A stretch of DNA of 45,471 nt from CAYUJH01 sp964394585 (GCA_964394585.1 CAYMYI010000023.1:1-45471); one strand, 5' to 3'. Positions 25,405-33,554 are shown, numbered from the stretch's first letter. The notes: generated by a model not told the origin, from the sequence alone. Numbers and translations: made by a program.

Positions 25405-25788
25405 CTATGCTTCGCCGATTACCGCTTCGTAGCCGGCTTTATCGAGTAAGCTATCTAGTTCAGAAGGGTCGTCGGGCCGAATTTTAATCATCCAACCTTC
25501 TCCGTAAGGGTCGTTGTTTACTACTTCAGGAGCACCTTCAATAGCCTCGTTTACTTCTTCTACAGTGCCTGAGATAGGCATGAACAACTCTGACACAGTT
25601 TTTACCGCTTCTACCGTACCGAACTCCTCACCGGCGGCAATTTGTTCACCTTCGGTTTCAATTTCCACAAAAACAATATCGCCTAATTCGCGCTGGGCAA
25701 AGTCGGTAATCCCCACGGTAGCTAATTCGCCATCGAATTTTACCCACTCGTGGTCTTTAGTGTATTTTAAATCTTCGGGAATGTTCAT
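25405..25788 (-). CDS. gcvH: Glycine cleavage system H protein
   Basis: GcvH carries the lipoyl group that shuttles the aminomethyl intermediate between the P, T and L proteins of the glycine cleavage system. The 127-residue length is standard. The lipoyl lysine is K63 in GTVEAVKTVSELFMPISG, with the usual upstream YTKDHEWV (near 9-16) and GITDFAQRELGDIVFVE. The C-terminal GEGWMIKIRPDDPSEL segment is also typical. gcvT and gcvP are not adjacent, so the system is dispersed here. A well-matched Bacteroidota promoter lies 104 bp upstream, indicating a single-gene transcript. Confidence 0.97.
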   Translation of the reverse strand: MNIPEDLKYTKDHEWVKFDGELATVGITDFAQRELGDIVFVEIETEGEQIAAGEEFGTVEAVKTVSELFMPISGTVEEVNEAIEGAPEVVNNDPYGEGWMIKIRPDDPSELDSLLDKAGYEAVIGEA

Positions 25789-25891
25789 AATCTTTTAGTG
25801 GTTTAGCGTATTCATTTTTTTAAGCTAAGTAGGCAAATGGAAACACTTGCAGTGCTCCCCTACATAACTACAGATGTGTAGTTTGATAAAT

Positions 25892-25921
25892 CAAATATAA
25901 ACAACGGCAATAGTTTTGCAA
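25892..25921 (-). promoter_or_regulatory. Bacteroidota-type promoter for gcvH
   Basis: On the minus strand TTG (25921-25919), a spacer of exactly 19 nt, then TATATTTG (25899-25892) matches the Bacteroidota primary sigma consensus TTG-N19-TAnnTTTG. Transcription would start at about 25885 and leave a leader of about 97 nt before gcvH. Confidence 0.7.
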
Positions 25922-26003
25922 CAGAGGGTGGGGGTAAAAATCTATGCGAAGGTGTACATTATAACCTTTCGTCAATATCCTTAGAATATCCTATGTAATT
26001 CTG

Positions 26004-26011
26004 TATTTTTG
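26004..26011 (+). promoter_or_regulatory. Candidate -7 promoter box before the lipoprotein gene
   Basis: TATTTTTG fits the Bacteroidota -7 consensus and lies 24 bp before the ATG at 26036. No good -33 TTG is found at the right spacing, so this is only a half-match. Confidence 0.4.
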
Positions 26012-26035
26012 ACCAAATTTTAAAAGTTTCCTCTT

Positions 26036-26755
26036 ATGAACAAATTCTTTCGAAACGCTCTCATTTTTCTTTTCTTCCCGGTATTCCTTAGCTCTTGTTT
26101 TGAAATTAAAGAAGAAATCCGAATGACTTCTTCCGGAGCGGGTAGCTACCAGTTGCTCATGGACTTCTCGCAAAGCCAGCAGTTGCTTGCCTTGCTAGTG
26201 GATGCTTCCAAAGACGAAAAAGTAAACCCGTTTGGTACGGAAGGGAACCCCTTTCATCAGGTAGATTCGCTGTTTTCCATGGGGTCTTCGCAGCTAAATA
26301 CTATTACGGGCATTCGAAATGCGGTTTCTATCCAAAACGATAATTCGTTTCAGTATGGGTTGAGTTTTGATTTCGATAATGTAGAAGCACTCAATACAGC
26401 ACTATCCGAAATTCAGTACAACCCAAACGGGAAGCCAGCATACGAAGAATACTATGTATTTGATGGAAAAAGTGTATTAACCAAAACCGGGAAGTTCAAC
26501 CTTAAGGCGCTGATTGCTCAAATTAAGCCCGATGAAAACGCAAAAGATTTCGGGTACGAGCTCCACCAACGAGTGCAAGAAATGTATGCAAGCATTCAGT
26601 ACCGTCAGGTATTACGGTTTGAGAAGGTGAAAAAATATTCTAACGAGAGTGCCTATTCGCTATCTGGGGATAAAACCACGTTGACCTTTTCTCGTTCTCT
26701 CAAAGAATTGCAAGAAGGCAATGTAAATATTGCCAACGAGATAAAATTTAAATAA
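26036..26755 (+). CDS. Lipoprotein of unknown function
   Basis: A 239-residue protein with a lipoprotein signal peptide ending VFLSSC (cysteine near residue 21), so it is probably anchored in the inner or outer membrane. The mature part opens FEIKEEIRMTSSGAGSYQLLMDFSQSQQLL, a pattern I associate with Bacteroidota lipoproteins of unknown role, with a later conserved-looking LRFEKVKKYSNESAYSLSGDKTTLTFSRSL near 198-227. No catalytic motif is visible. It lies upstream of metK but a hairpin separates them, so it is probably a single transcript. Confidence 0.8.
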   Translation: MNKFFRNALIFLFFPVFLSSCFEIKEEIRMTSSGAGSYQLLMDFSQSQQLLALLVDASKDEKVNPFGTEGNPFHQVDSLFSMGSSQLNTITGIRNAVSIQNDNSFQYGLSFDFDNVEALNTALSEIQYNPNGKPAYEEYYVFDGKSVLTKTGKFNLKALIAQIKPDENAKDFGYELHQRVQEMYASIQYRQVLRFEKVKKYSNESAYSLSGDKTTLTFSRSLKELQEGNVNIANEIKFK

Positions 26756-26777
26756 TATCAGCTTTTTAGCCGAGATA

Positions 26778-26815
26778 GCTACTTGCTTTGGAGTGAGTAG
26801 CTTCTTTCATTTTAT
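26778..26815 (+). terminator. Weak terminator before metK
   Basis: GCTACTTGC (26778-26786) and GTGAGTAGC (26793-26801) pair over 9 positions including two G-U wobbles around a 6-nt loop. A T-rich tail TTCTTTCATTTTAT follows. It would end the lipoprotein transcript. No SAM riboswitch architecture is visible before metK. Confidence 0.5.
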
Positions 26816-26844
26816 TATGTATCATTTCATAAACCAATAACGTA

Positions 26845-28113
26845 ATGTCATACCTATTTACTTCCGAGTCGGTTTCAGAAGGACACCCCGATAAAATTGC
26901 CGACCAAATTTCCGATGCCCTTGTCGATCATTTTTTAGCCCTCGATCCTCGTTCAAAAGTAGCTTGCGAAACATTAGTAACTACCGGGCAAGTAGTGCTC
27001 GCTGGTGAGGTGAAATCTTCGGCATATCTCGATGTACAAGAAATTGCACGTAGTGTGATTAATAAAATAGGATACACCAAAAGTGAGTACAAATTTGACG
27101 GAGACGCTTGCGGAGTTCTTTCTGCAATCCACGAGCAATCGGAAGATATTAATCGAGGGGTTGACCGAGGTAACCCTGAAGAACAAGGTGCAGGCGACCA
27201 GGGCATGATGTTCGGGTATGCATGTACAGAAACCGCCAACTATATGCCTTTAGCCCTTGACCTTTCGCATCGTATTTTACGCGAATTGGCGTTACTACGT
27301 CGCGAAAATAAAGATATTACCTACTTGCGCCCCGATGCAAAAGCCCAAGTAACGATTGAGTATTCTGACGATAACCAACCGTTGCGCATCGATACCATCG
27401 TTGTTTCTACACAACACGATGAGTTTATGCAGGGGACACCCGACGCCGACGAAAAAATGCTGGCGAAAATCCGTGAAGATATTATCCATATTTTACTGCC
27501 TCGCGTGAAAAGCCAAGTATCGCCAGGAGTACAGCAGCTCTTTAAAGATGACATCAAATACCACATTAACCCTACCGGTAAATTTGTAATCGGTGGGCCA
27601 CATGGCGATGCAGGCTTAACCGGACGTAAAATTATTGTGGATACCTACGGTGGCAAAGGGGCACACGGTGGAGGGGCTTTTTCAGGAAAAGACCCTAGTA
27701 AAGTTGACCGATCAGCAGCATATGCAACACGGCATATTGCTAAAAACTTAGTAGCCGCAGGCGTAGCCGATGAGGTATTAGTGCAGGTTTCCTATGCGAT
27801 TGGTGTGGTAGAACCTACCAGCATCTTTGTGAATACCTACGGAACGGCAAAAGTAGCAATGAACGACAGTGAAATTGCCCAAAAGGTGGCAGAAGTATTC
27901 GACATGCGCCCAGCAGCTATCGAAAAGCGATTGAAGCTCCGCAACCCTATATACAGCGAAACGGCAGCTTACGGACACATGGGGCGAACCCCTGAAATCG
28001 TGAAGAAACGTTTCACAAATGGGAATGGCGAGCCTATCGAAGTAGAAGTAGAACTGTTCACTTGGGAGAAACTCGACTACGTAGATCAGGTAAAAGAAGC
28101 TTTTGGGTTGTAA
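26845..28113 (+). CDS. metK: S-adenosylmethionine synthetase
   Basis: MetK makes S-adenosylmethionine from methionine and ATP. The 422-residue product has the N-terminal SESVSEGHPDKIADQISDA (near 7-25), GAGDQGMMFGYACTET (near 116-131) and the P-loop-like GGPHGDAGLTGRKIIVDTYG (near 251-270), followed by GGKGAHGGGAFSGKDPSKVD. These cover the ATP, Mg2+ and K+ binding motifs. It is somewhat longer than the typical 384 residues because of small insertions and the C-terminal extension. It begins 43 bp after a weak hairpin and ends before a strong terminator, so it is most likely monocistronic. Confidence 0.98.
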   Translation: MSYLFTSESVSEGHPDKIADQISDALVDHFLALDPRSKVACETLVTTGQVVLAGEVKSSAYLDVQEIARSVINKIGYTKSEYKFDGDACGVLSAIHEQSEDINRGVDRGNPEEQGAGDQGMMFGYACTETANYMPLALDLSHRILRELALLRRENKDITYLRPDAKAQVTIEYSDDNQPLRIDTIVVSTQHDEFMQGTPDADEKMLAKIREDIIHILLPRVKSQVSPGVQQLFKDDIKYHINPTGKFVIGGPHGDAGLTGRKIIVDTYGGKGAHGGGAFSGKDPSKVDRSAAYATRHIAKNLVAAGVADEVLVQVSYAIGVVEPTSIFVNTYGTAKVAMNDSEIAQKVAEVFDMRPAAIEKRLKLRNPIYSETAAYGHMGRTPEIVKKRFTNGNGEPIEVEVELFTWEKLDYVDQVKEAFGL

Positions 28114-28134
28114 AACTGCGAGTCTTAACCTGTG

Positions 28135-28160
28135 AACCCACGTTTTTACGTGGGTTTTTT
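28135..28160 (+). terminator. Rho-independent terminator after metK
   Basis: AACCCACGT (28135-28143) and ACGTGGGTT (28148-28156) form a perfect 9-bp stem with a TTTT loop. The arm runs into a T tract to 28160. Confidence 0.9.
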
Positions 28161-28217
28161 GTGTGAAGGCGTGTTTCGGTTTCGAAGTGTATACAACACA
28201 GGTCATTTTAATTAAAT

Positions 28218-28253
28218 AAAAAAAGAAAGCTACCCGAACGGATAGCTTTCTTT
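28218..28253 (-). terminator. Rho-independent terminator after rocD
   Basis: On the minus strand AAAGAAAGCTA and TAGCTTTCTTT arms (28222-28232 and 28243-28253) pair around a loop that can form a few more pairs. The tract after it is seven T residues, then ATTT. It lies 32 bp beyond the rocD stop. Confidence 0.85.
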
Positions 28254-28284
28254 GTATGATTTTTTGGAATAAATACACATGCTG

Positions 28285-29526
28285 TTATTGGTAAGAAAGT
28301 ACAGTCTTTTCGATGATATCGCAGCATTCGTGTAGTTGTTCTTCTGAAATTACGAGTGGTGGGGCAAAGCGGATGATATTGCCATGCGTAGGCTTGGCAA
28401 GTAAACCGTTTTCTTTCAAAGCTACACAGAGGTTCCAAGCGGTTTTGCTATCAGGAGTATCGTTAATTACGATGGCATTGAGCAGACCCTTTCCGCGTAC
28501 TAGGGTTATTAAATCCGTTTTAGCAATCAATGCATTCATACGCTCGCGGAACACTTCACCCAGCCGGTAAGCATTTTCAATCATATTTTCATCTTTGAGC
28601 ACCTGTAGTGCAGTCATGGCTACTCGGCAAGCTAGTGGGTTACCTCCAAACGTAGAACCGTGTTGCCCGGGGCGAATCGTGAGCATAATTTCATCGCGGG
28701 CTAAAATGGCGGATACCGGGAATACCCCTCCCGAAAGTGCTTTCCCTAAAATCAAGATATCGGGTTTAAAACCTTCGTAATCGCAAGCGAGCAAACGGCC
28801 GGTTCTTCCAATACCGGTTTGCACCTCGTCGGCAATAAATAACGCATTGTTGGCTTGGCAAAGCTCATAGGCTTTTTTCAAGTAGCCCTCTTCGGGTACT
28901 ACCACACCGGCTTCGCCTTGGATAGGCTCAACCATAAAACCGGCGACATTCGGGTCGGCAAGGGCTTTTTCCAATGCTTCCAGATTGTTGTATTCAATTA
29001 CTTCGAACCCTGGGACAAAGGGACCGTAGTTGCCGTAGCTGTCTGGATCGGTAGAAGAAGAAACTGCCGCTAGTGTGCGCCCCCAGAAGTTACCACTCGC
29101 AAAAATCACTTTTGCTTTATTTTTTTCTACGCCTTTTACTTCGTAAGCCCATTTGCGGCATAACTTAATGGCGGTTTCGCCTCCTTCAACGCCGGTATTC
29201 ATGGGCAAAACGCGGTCGTATCCGAAATACTCTGTGATATACTTTTCGTACACACCAAGTACATTGTTATAAAAAGCGCGCGAAGTAAGGGTCAACGTAT
29301 GTGCCTGTTCGGTGAGTGCTTTGATGATGCGAGGATGGCAGTGCCCTTGGTTTACGGCAGAATATGCCGATAAGAAATCGTAGTATTCTTTCCCTTCGGC
29401 ATCCCAAACTTTTACGCCTTTTCCCCGTGCAATTACTACATCAAGTGGATGATAATTGTGTGCACCGTAGCGATCTTCTAGTTCCATCGCTTTTGCTGAG
29501 GTAATTTCTGAAGTGTAGTTTTCCAT
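28285..29526 (-). CDS. rocD: Ornithine--oxo-acid transaminase (ornithine aminotransferase)
   Basis: RocD transfers the delta-amino group of ornithine to 2-oxoglutarate, giving glutamate semialdehyde, an intermediate of arginine catabolism and proline synthesis. The 413-residue product is a fold-type I PLP enzyme: YSAVNQGHCHPRI (near 55-67), MNTGVEGGETAIKLCRKW, NFWGRTLAAVS, FIADEVQTGIGRTG (near 230-243) and the PLP lysine K262 in DILILGKALSGGV. The downstream STFGGNPLACRVA segment is typical. The product could feed proline synthesis without ProB, which is not seen in this window. The gene is followed by a strong terminator. Confidence 0.96.
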   Translation of the reverse strand: MENYTSEITSAKAMELEDRYGAHNYHPLDVVIARGKGVKVWDAEGKEYYDFLSAYSAVNQGHCHPRIIKALTEQAHTLTLTSRAFYNNVLGVYEKYITEYFGYDRVLPMNTGVEGGETAIKLCRKWAYEVKGVEKNKAKVIFASGNFWGRTLAAVSSSTDPDSYGNYGPFVPGFEVIEYNNLEALEKALADPNVAGFMVEPIQGEAGVVVPEEGYLKKAYELCQANNALFIADEVQTGIGRTGRLLACDYEGFKPDILILGKALSGGVFPVSAILARDEIMLTIRPGQHGSTFGGNPLACRVAMTALQVLKDENMIENAYRLGEVFRERMNALIAKTDLITLVRGKGLLNAIVINDTPDSKTAWNLCVALKENGLLAKPTHGNIIRFAPPLVISEEQLHECCDIIEKTVLSYQ

Positions 29527-29644
29527 ATCATATATAGTTAAAACAGTAAATAATTGCTATAATAACTTATTAGCTTAATAAAGTAAGAGAGGTGCTGTAC
29601 TGCTTGGCAGCAGGCTGCAAATGTATTGATTTCGGGAAGATTCC

Positions 29645-30085
29645 CTAATCTTCGGGGGGAATCTCCGTGGTGTGCTCAGGAGGTTGGCTCAACCAATCTG
29701 CGGCGGCTTGGTCGTCGTCAAAAAAGGCTAATTGAAACTTGGCTGCTAGTTTTTGTTGTGCCGCTTCAAGCATGGCAGTGCTAAGGTTGGTAACCGAGTT
29801 AGGTTTGCGTACTACCGCAAGGCGAACGTGTAGCCCCAATTGCCGAAAAAACTTGGGTAAAAACTGCAAACTGAACCAAGTCCGATGCGCATATCCTGCC
29901 GATTGGTGCTGGCGCTCATTAATAAGAAACCGCCTTATTTTTTGGTTTTTTGCAGCTTGCAGCGCATGTTCGTAAGCAAACTTATAGTCTTTTAAAGAAA
30001 TACCTGATTGTATACGTATTTCGATAAACGCATTTTGCTGGCTATAAAACACTTGGGCTTGCGGTTCTTGTAATAATACTTTCAT
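29645..30085 (-). CDS. STAS-like/SpoIIAA-like hypothetical protein
   Basis: A 146-residue cytoplasmic protein if started at ATG 30085 (MKVLLQEPQAQVFYS). An in-frame ATG at 30142 would add 19 residues (MAICLQAFSKLPCNVLICG) that look unlike the rest. The product has a beta-alpha pattern (IEIRIQSGISLKDYKFAYEHAL, then KIRRFLINERQHQSAGYAHRTWF, then LAVVRKPNS) reminiscent of the SpoIIAA-like STAS fold family seen widely in Bacteroidota, but no phosphorylatable Ser of an anti-sigma antagonist is evident. The tail (about 130-146) is rich in Pro, Glu and Asp. Function unknown. The divergent J-domain gene lies beyond a 257-bp gap with no recognised site. Confidence 0.65.
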   Translation of the reverse strand: MKVLLQEPQAQVFYSQQNAFIEIRIQSGISLKDYKFAYEHALQAAKNQKIRRFLINERQHQSAGYAHRTWFSLQFLPKFFRQLGLHVRLAVVRKPNSVTNLSTAMLEAAQQKLAAKFQLAFFDDDQAAADWLSQPPEHTTEIPPED

Positions 30086-30342
30086 ACCACAAATGAGCAC
30101 ATTACACGGTAATTTAGAAAATGCTTGTAGGCAAATTGCCACAAATATTGTTTGTAGTGGTAAAAGGCGATTCGCCTTGCCCCAAGAGGCTTTAGCACCT
30201 GAATAGCTTAAATTTTAACTTTTTATACGTACTTTCACAATACCTTCTGTGTAACAATTCTGTGGAAATCGCTATATAGTAAGTAACTTAAGTGTTGGTT
30301 ATTTAGCTCGGTAATAACGAGATATACTAAATTGAAAAAAAG

Positions 30343-30732
30343 ATGATTCTGAACCGGTTAAAAGATATCATTCGGGCTTCTGTGAATGAGCAGATAGACC
30401 GACTCCGCGATACCGATTTCGATTTTGAGGAGTGGAAACGTTACAACGACGAGTACGAAAAGGCTCGGAAAGAACAGCAGCAGTACGAACAGCAGTATCG
30501 TTCTACGCACCAAAACACTTCGCAAAATACACAAGAGTTGAAGTACTACCAGATTTTAGAAGTACCCCCTGGGGCTTCGTTTGAGCAAATCAAGAAATCG
30601 TACCGTAAACTTATGAAAATGTACCACCCGGATTTGTTCCGCAACGATGCCGACAAGCACGAAACTGCACTCGAAATTTCGAGGCAACTGAATGAAGCGT
30701 ACGTTTATTTTGAAAAGAAATTTGGCAAATAA
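30343..30732 (+). CDS. J-domain protein (type III DnaJ-like)
   Basis: A 129-residue protein whose J domain sits at the C-terminus (about residues 65-127), with the HPD motif H95-P96-D97 in KMYHPDLF and the preceding helix FEQIKKSYRKLMK. The N-terminal half is a charged helix rich in Glu, Gln and Tyr (EYEKARKEQQQYEQQYRS). There is no G/F region or zinc-finger domain, so this is a type III J-protein that would recruit an Hsp70 to a specific client. It precedes the pspA-like gene by 101 bp on the same strand, so a role in envelope stress is possible but is inferred only from neighbourhood. Confidence 0.88.
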   Translation: MILNRLKDIIRASVNEQIDRLRDTDFDFEEWKRYNDEYEKARKEQQQYEQQYRSTHQNTSQNTQELKYYQILEVPPGASFEQIKKSYRKLMKMYHPDLFRNDADKHETALEISRQLNEAYVYFEKKFGK

Positions 30733-30833
30733 AATACAGTTAGGGAACAACCTGCCCCTTTCCTGTGTGTTTTACTTAATGCCTTTTTGGTAAAATAAAA
30801 TTTCATCCTGAACACAAATCAAAAAAGTAAATT

Positions 30834-31700
30834 ATGTTTGAGTGGTTAAAACGACTGTTTAATATTGGAAAAGCACATGCCAATTCAGCGTTAGATAAAA
30901 TAGAAGACCCTGTGAAGATGACCGAACAGGGAATTAAAGATTTAAAAGCCGACCTGAATAAAAGCTTGCAAGGGCTTGCCGAAGTAAAAGCCATGGCAAT
31001 CCGCGAGAAAAAGCAACTGGAAGAAAGCCTTCGAGCTTCAGCAGAGTATGAAAACAAGGCAATCTTGCTGTTACAAAAAGCCCAAGCCGGGGAGCTTTCC
31101 GAAGCCGAAGCCGACCGATTGGCATCGCAAGCTCTTGCCAAAAAAGAGCAAATTGATGGGCGCCTTGCTGCTAATCGGAAAAACGTAGAACAGTACGACC
31201 AAATGGTCGCTAAAATGGAAGGCAATGTGCAGCAACTCAAAAGCAAAGTTTCTTCTTGGGAAAACGAGTTGAAATCGCTGAAAGCCCGCTCTAAAGTAAG
31301 CCAAGCGACTGTTAAACTCAACAAGCAGTTGGCAAATGTAGACTCAAGCGATACACTCGCTCGCTTAGAACGCATGAAAGAAAAAGTATTAGAGCAAGAG
31401 GCTTTGGCAGAATCATATGCCGAAATCAACAATCAAAATACGAGTGTTGATGATGAAATCAACCGAGCGTTAGGCACCGATGCCAATAAAGCCATCGAAT
31501 CGTCCGATGCGCTCAATAAATTAAAAGCACGTTTAGCTTCCCAAGCTTCAACACAAAATACCGATAGCCAAAGCACTGGCAATGAAGGCAACCAAGGGAA
31601 CGCAACTCCCCCGCATACCGGTGCTAATTCGGGCAAAGTAGATAGCAATCTGGAAGATTTAAAGGCAAAACTTCGTAACGATACGCCCACTTCTGAGTAA
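30834..31700 (+). CDS. PspA/IM30 (ESCRT-III-like) family protein
   Basis: A 288-residue protein of the PspA/IM30 superfamily. It opens MFEWLKRLFNIGKAHANSALDKIEDP with the amphipathic membrane-binding helix and the conserved DP, followed by long coiled-coil helices (about 28-215, with KKQLEESLRASAEYENKAI and ENELKSLKARSKVS). A Gly/Ser/Asn-rich linker (about 245-268) and a short helix (VDSNLEDLKAKLR) make the last part. Family members protect or remodel the inner membrane during envelope stress. It lacks any TM segment, as expected. A J-domain gene precedes it. PspF and PspBC are absent, so regulation differs from the enterobacterial Psp response. Confidence 0.9.
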   Translation: MFEWLKRLFNIGKAHANSALDKIEDPVKMTEQGIKDLKADLNKSLQGLAEVKAMAIREKKQLEESLRASAEYENKAILLLQKAQAGELSEAEADRLASQALAKKEQIDGRLAANRKNVEQYDQMVAKMEGNVQQLKSKVSSWENELKSLKARSKVSQATVKLNKQLANVDSSDTLARLERMKEKVLEQEALAESYAEINNQNTSVDDEINRALGTDANKAIESSDALNKLKARLASQASTQNTDSQSTGNEGNQGNATPPHTGANSGKVDSNLEDLKAKLRNDTPTSE

Positions 31701-31722
31701 TAACTCACCGACAAAACTTTAG

Positions 31723-31749
31723 AGCCTTGCAGATTGCAAGGCTTTTTTT
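31723..31749 (+). terminator. Rho-independent terminator after the pspA-like gene
   Basis: AGCCTTGCA (31723-31731) and TGCAAGGCT (31735-31743) form a perfect 9-bp stem around GAT, with a T run to 31749. Confidence 0.9.
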
Positions 31750-31826
31750 GTATTCGTTTCCCAAATACAACAGGGTTCAGTAACTTCAAGCAAAATTGAA
31801 AATACCACGTTCAACGTTTAGAATTC

Positions 31827-32351
31827 ATGTATCAAGAACTTGATAAATACATTCGTAACATTCCTGATTTTCCAAAACCGGGAATTTTATTTAAAGATAT
31901 CACCACCTTGCTGAAAGATGCGGAAGCCTTTCAAAAAATGGGGAATGCGCTGGTTGAATTTGCAGAGGGCAAAGCCATTCAGAAAGTAGTTGGGATTGAT
32001 TCGCGGGGGTTTATCTACGGAGGGTATTTGGCAAGCCGATTGAACACGGGCTTTGTGCTCATCCGAAAGGCGGGGAAATTACCCGCTGAAACACACCAAG
32101 AGTCGTACGAATTGGAATACGGCACCGATACCTTGGAAATTCATAAAGATGCAATTACTCCCGGAGAGCGCGTACTACTGCACGACGACCTATTGGCAAC
32201 CGGTGGTACAGCACGGGCGGCGTGTAATCTTATCGAGAAGGCTGGAGGTGAGGTAGTGCAACTTTCTTTCTTGATTGAATTAGCATTTTTGAAAGGTCGC
32301 GAGCGGTTCGAAGGCTACGACGTTCGGAGTGCACTGTGCTATGAAGACTAG
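31827..32351 (+). CDS. apt: Adenine phosphoribosyltransferase
   Basis: Apt converts adenine and PRPP to AMP in purine salvage. The 174-residue product has the family opening IRNIPDFPKPGILFKDIT (near 9-26), VGIDSRGFIYG near 55-64 and the PRPP-binding motif RVLLHDDLLATGGTA at 115-129. Length and start are typical. It stands alone downstream of the pspA terminator and 29 bp before the convergent small membrane protein gene. Confidence 0.97.
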   Translation: MYQELDKYIRNIPDFPKPGILFKDITTLLKDAEAFQKMGNALVEFAEGKAIQKVVGIDSRGFIYGGYLASRLNTGFVLIRKAGKLPAETHQESYELEYGTDTLEIHKDAITPGERVLLHDDLLATGGTARAACNLIEKAGGEVVQLSFLIELAFLKGRERFEGYDVRSALCYED

Positions 32352-32380
32352 AGGAAAATAAAGAATAACTGTGCTGTAGT

Positions 32381-32797
32381 TTAGGTTTGGGAGGTAAACA
32401 ACGCCAGAACTACACTGCAAATAACTACCAAAGAGATTACAAAAAGCACTGCCATAAGTCCAAAGCTTACAATGCGTTTCCCCAAACTGACTTTGCGTTT
32501 CAGAAAAGCCACATCAGCGTTGAATTCGTCGAGATTAATTTGGTGCTTCTTTAACCGCCGCAGTTTTGCATAGTCTTTCCGATACGATTCCAAGACCATC
32601 TTAAAGTCTAAACGTAAATCGTTATCGATTTCTAATCGTCGTTCAAAACGCCGCATCTCCATTTCGGTGAGTTGATCGTTCAGATAGCGATCAATTAGCA
32701 CGATGTTATTTAATTCTAATTGCTCAATGGTTTTCATGGACTTTCCTCGTTTCATAGCATATGATTTAAAACTGAGTGTGTTATGATTTGTTTTCAT
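32381..32797 (-). CDS. Small protein with C-terminal membrane segment, anti-sigma-like architecture
   Basis: A 138-residue protein I cannot assign to a family. Residues about 25-105 are charged and helical (LIDRYLNDQLTEMEMRRFERRLEIDNDLRLDF), resembling the N-terminal region of Bacteroidota anti-sigma or PEP-CTERM-type regulators, in which YL.G.L...E...FE.RL is common. A single hydrophobic helix (about 108-133) ends the protein. There is no adjacent ECF sigma gene and no zinc motif, so the anti-sigma reading is only suggestive. Later in-frame ATGs at 32755 and 32737 (MKTIEQLELNNIV) could be the true start. Just upstream lies an 85-nt palindromic structure that may be part of its leader. Confidence 0.7.
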   Translation of the reverse strand: MKTNHNTLSFKSYAMKRGKSMKTIEQLELNNIVLIDRYLNDQLTEMEMRRFERRLEIDNDLRLDFKMVLESYRKDYAKLRRLKKHQINLDEFNADVAFLKRKVSLGKRIVSFGLMAVLFVISLVVICSVVLALFTSQT

Positions 32798-32798
32798 T

Positions 32799-32883
32799 CT
32801 ATGCGAAAATACCTGCTGAAAAATGGAGGTACTGTAGAAAGAAAACCTCTTTCAATGGCTTTTCAGGGCGATTTTTCGCATAG
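32799..32883. repeat. Long imperfect palindrome with nested stems
   Basis: CTATGCGAAAA (32799-32809) and TTTTCGCATAG (32873-32883) are perfect 11-bp inverted repeats. Inside, after a symmetric 6 x 6 internal loop, CTGAAAA (32816-32822) pairs with TTTTCAG (32860-32866). The apex can form either GAGGT/ACCTC (32826-32830 with 32845-32849) or GAAAGA/TCTTTC (32837-32842 with 32848-32853). It has no adjacent T run, so it is not a simple terminator. It immediately precedes the small membrane protein gene; the rest of the 283-bp gap to greA's stop holds only a terminator. Confidence 0.6.
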
Positions 32884-33023
32884 ATTGCACATAGAATAGT
32901 TTTTTATAAATGTGCACATCTTTGTTTGTAGAAGGGAGTTTTAAAAACGAAAGTTCCAAGTTTTAGAGAAGCACAGCGCAGTACAAATCTCCGAATTTTA
33001 AATGTTACAGCATATATTAAACG

Positions 33024-33058
33024 AAAAAGCCCGGAAACGATTTACATTTCAGGGCTTT
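33024..33058 (-). terminator. Rho-independent terminator after greA
   Basis: On the minus strand AAAGCCC, a mismatch, GAAATG, a 5-nt loop, CGTTTC, a mismatch, GGGCTTT form a long stem that runs into TTTTT (33028-33024). It lies 23 bp beyond the greA stop. Confidence 0.85.
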
Positions 33059-33080
33059 GTTAACTTCATACAGAAAAATC

Positions 33081-33554
33081 TTACCGAGTGACTTCCAAAA
33101 TGTCAAATTTCATTTTGCCTCGTGGCGTGTTTACTTCGGCGATTTCACCGGCTTCTTTGCCTAACAGCCCCACACCAATGGGCGATTTTACCGAAATTTT
33201 GCCTGATTTTAGGTCGGCTTCTTTCTCTGAAACCAGCATATACACCATTTCTTTCCCATTCGCCTGGCTGCGTATTTTCACTTTAGACATTACTGTAATG
33301 CGCGAAGCATCGATTTTCGATTCATCGAGTAGGCGAGCGTTGGCAATAGTTTCTTCTAGCTTTGCAATCTTTAGTTCGAGCAAGCCTTGGGCATCTTTTG
33401 CCGCATCGTATTCGGCATTCTCGCTCAAATCGCCTTTGTCGCGTGCTTCGGCAATTTGTCTGGCGATATCGGATCTGCCTTTGGTTTTCAATTCATGAAG
33501 TTCGGCTCTCAATTTATCAAGCCCTTCTTGGGTATAATAAGAGTATTGTGCCAT
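33081..33554 (-). CDS. greA: Transcription elongation factor GreA
   Basis: GreA enters the RNA polymerase secondary channel and stimulates cleavage of backtracked transcripts. The 157-residue product has the N-terminal coiled coil (LDKLRAELHELKTKGRSDIARQIAEARDKGDLSENAEYDAAK; the DLSENAEYDAAK tip contains the catalytic acidic residues) and the C-terminal FKBP-like domain ending with SPIGVGLLGKEAGEIAEV. Length is standard. The gene has an unusual leader: a terminator-like hairpin lies only 48 bp upstream of the start, between greA and the protease gene. Confidence 0.97.
   Translation of the reverse strand: MAQYSYYTQEGLDKLRAELHELKTKGRSDIARQIAEARDKGDLSENAEYDAAKDAQGLLELKIAKLEETIANARLLDESKIDASRITVMSKVKIRSQANGKEMVYMLVSEKEADLKSGKISVKSPIGVGLLGKEAGEIAEVNTPRGKMKFDILEVTR

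Noticed and set aside
26756..26844. SAM riboswitch before metK
   Set aside because: The gap holds only a short weak hairpin and a T-rich tail, with no multi-stem SAM aptamer pattern.
30803..31432. 209-codon minus-strand frame opposite the pspA-like gene
   Set aside because: The plus strand encodes a clear PspA homologue; the antisense frame is rich in Ser/Leu/Phe as expected from reverse-reading a charged coiled coil.
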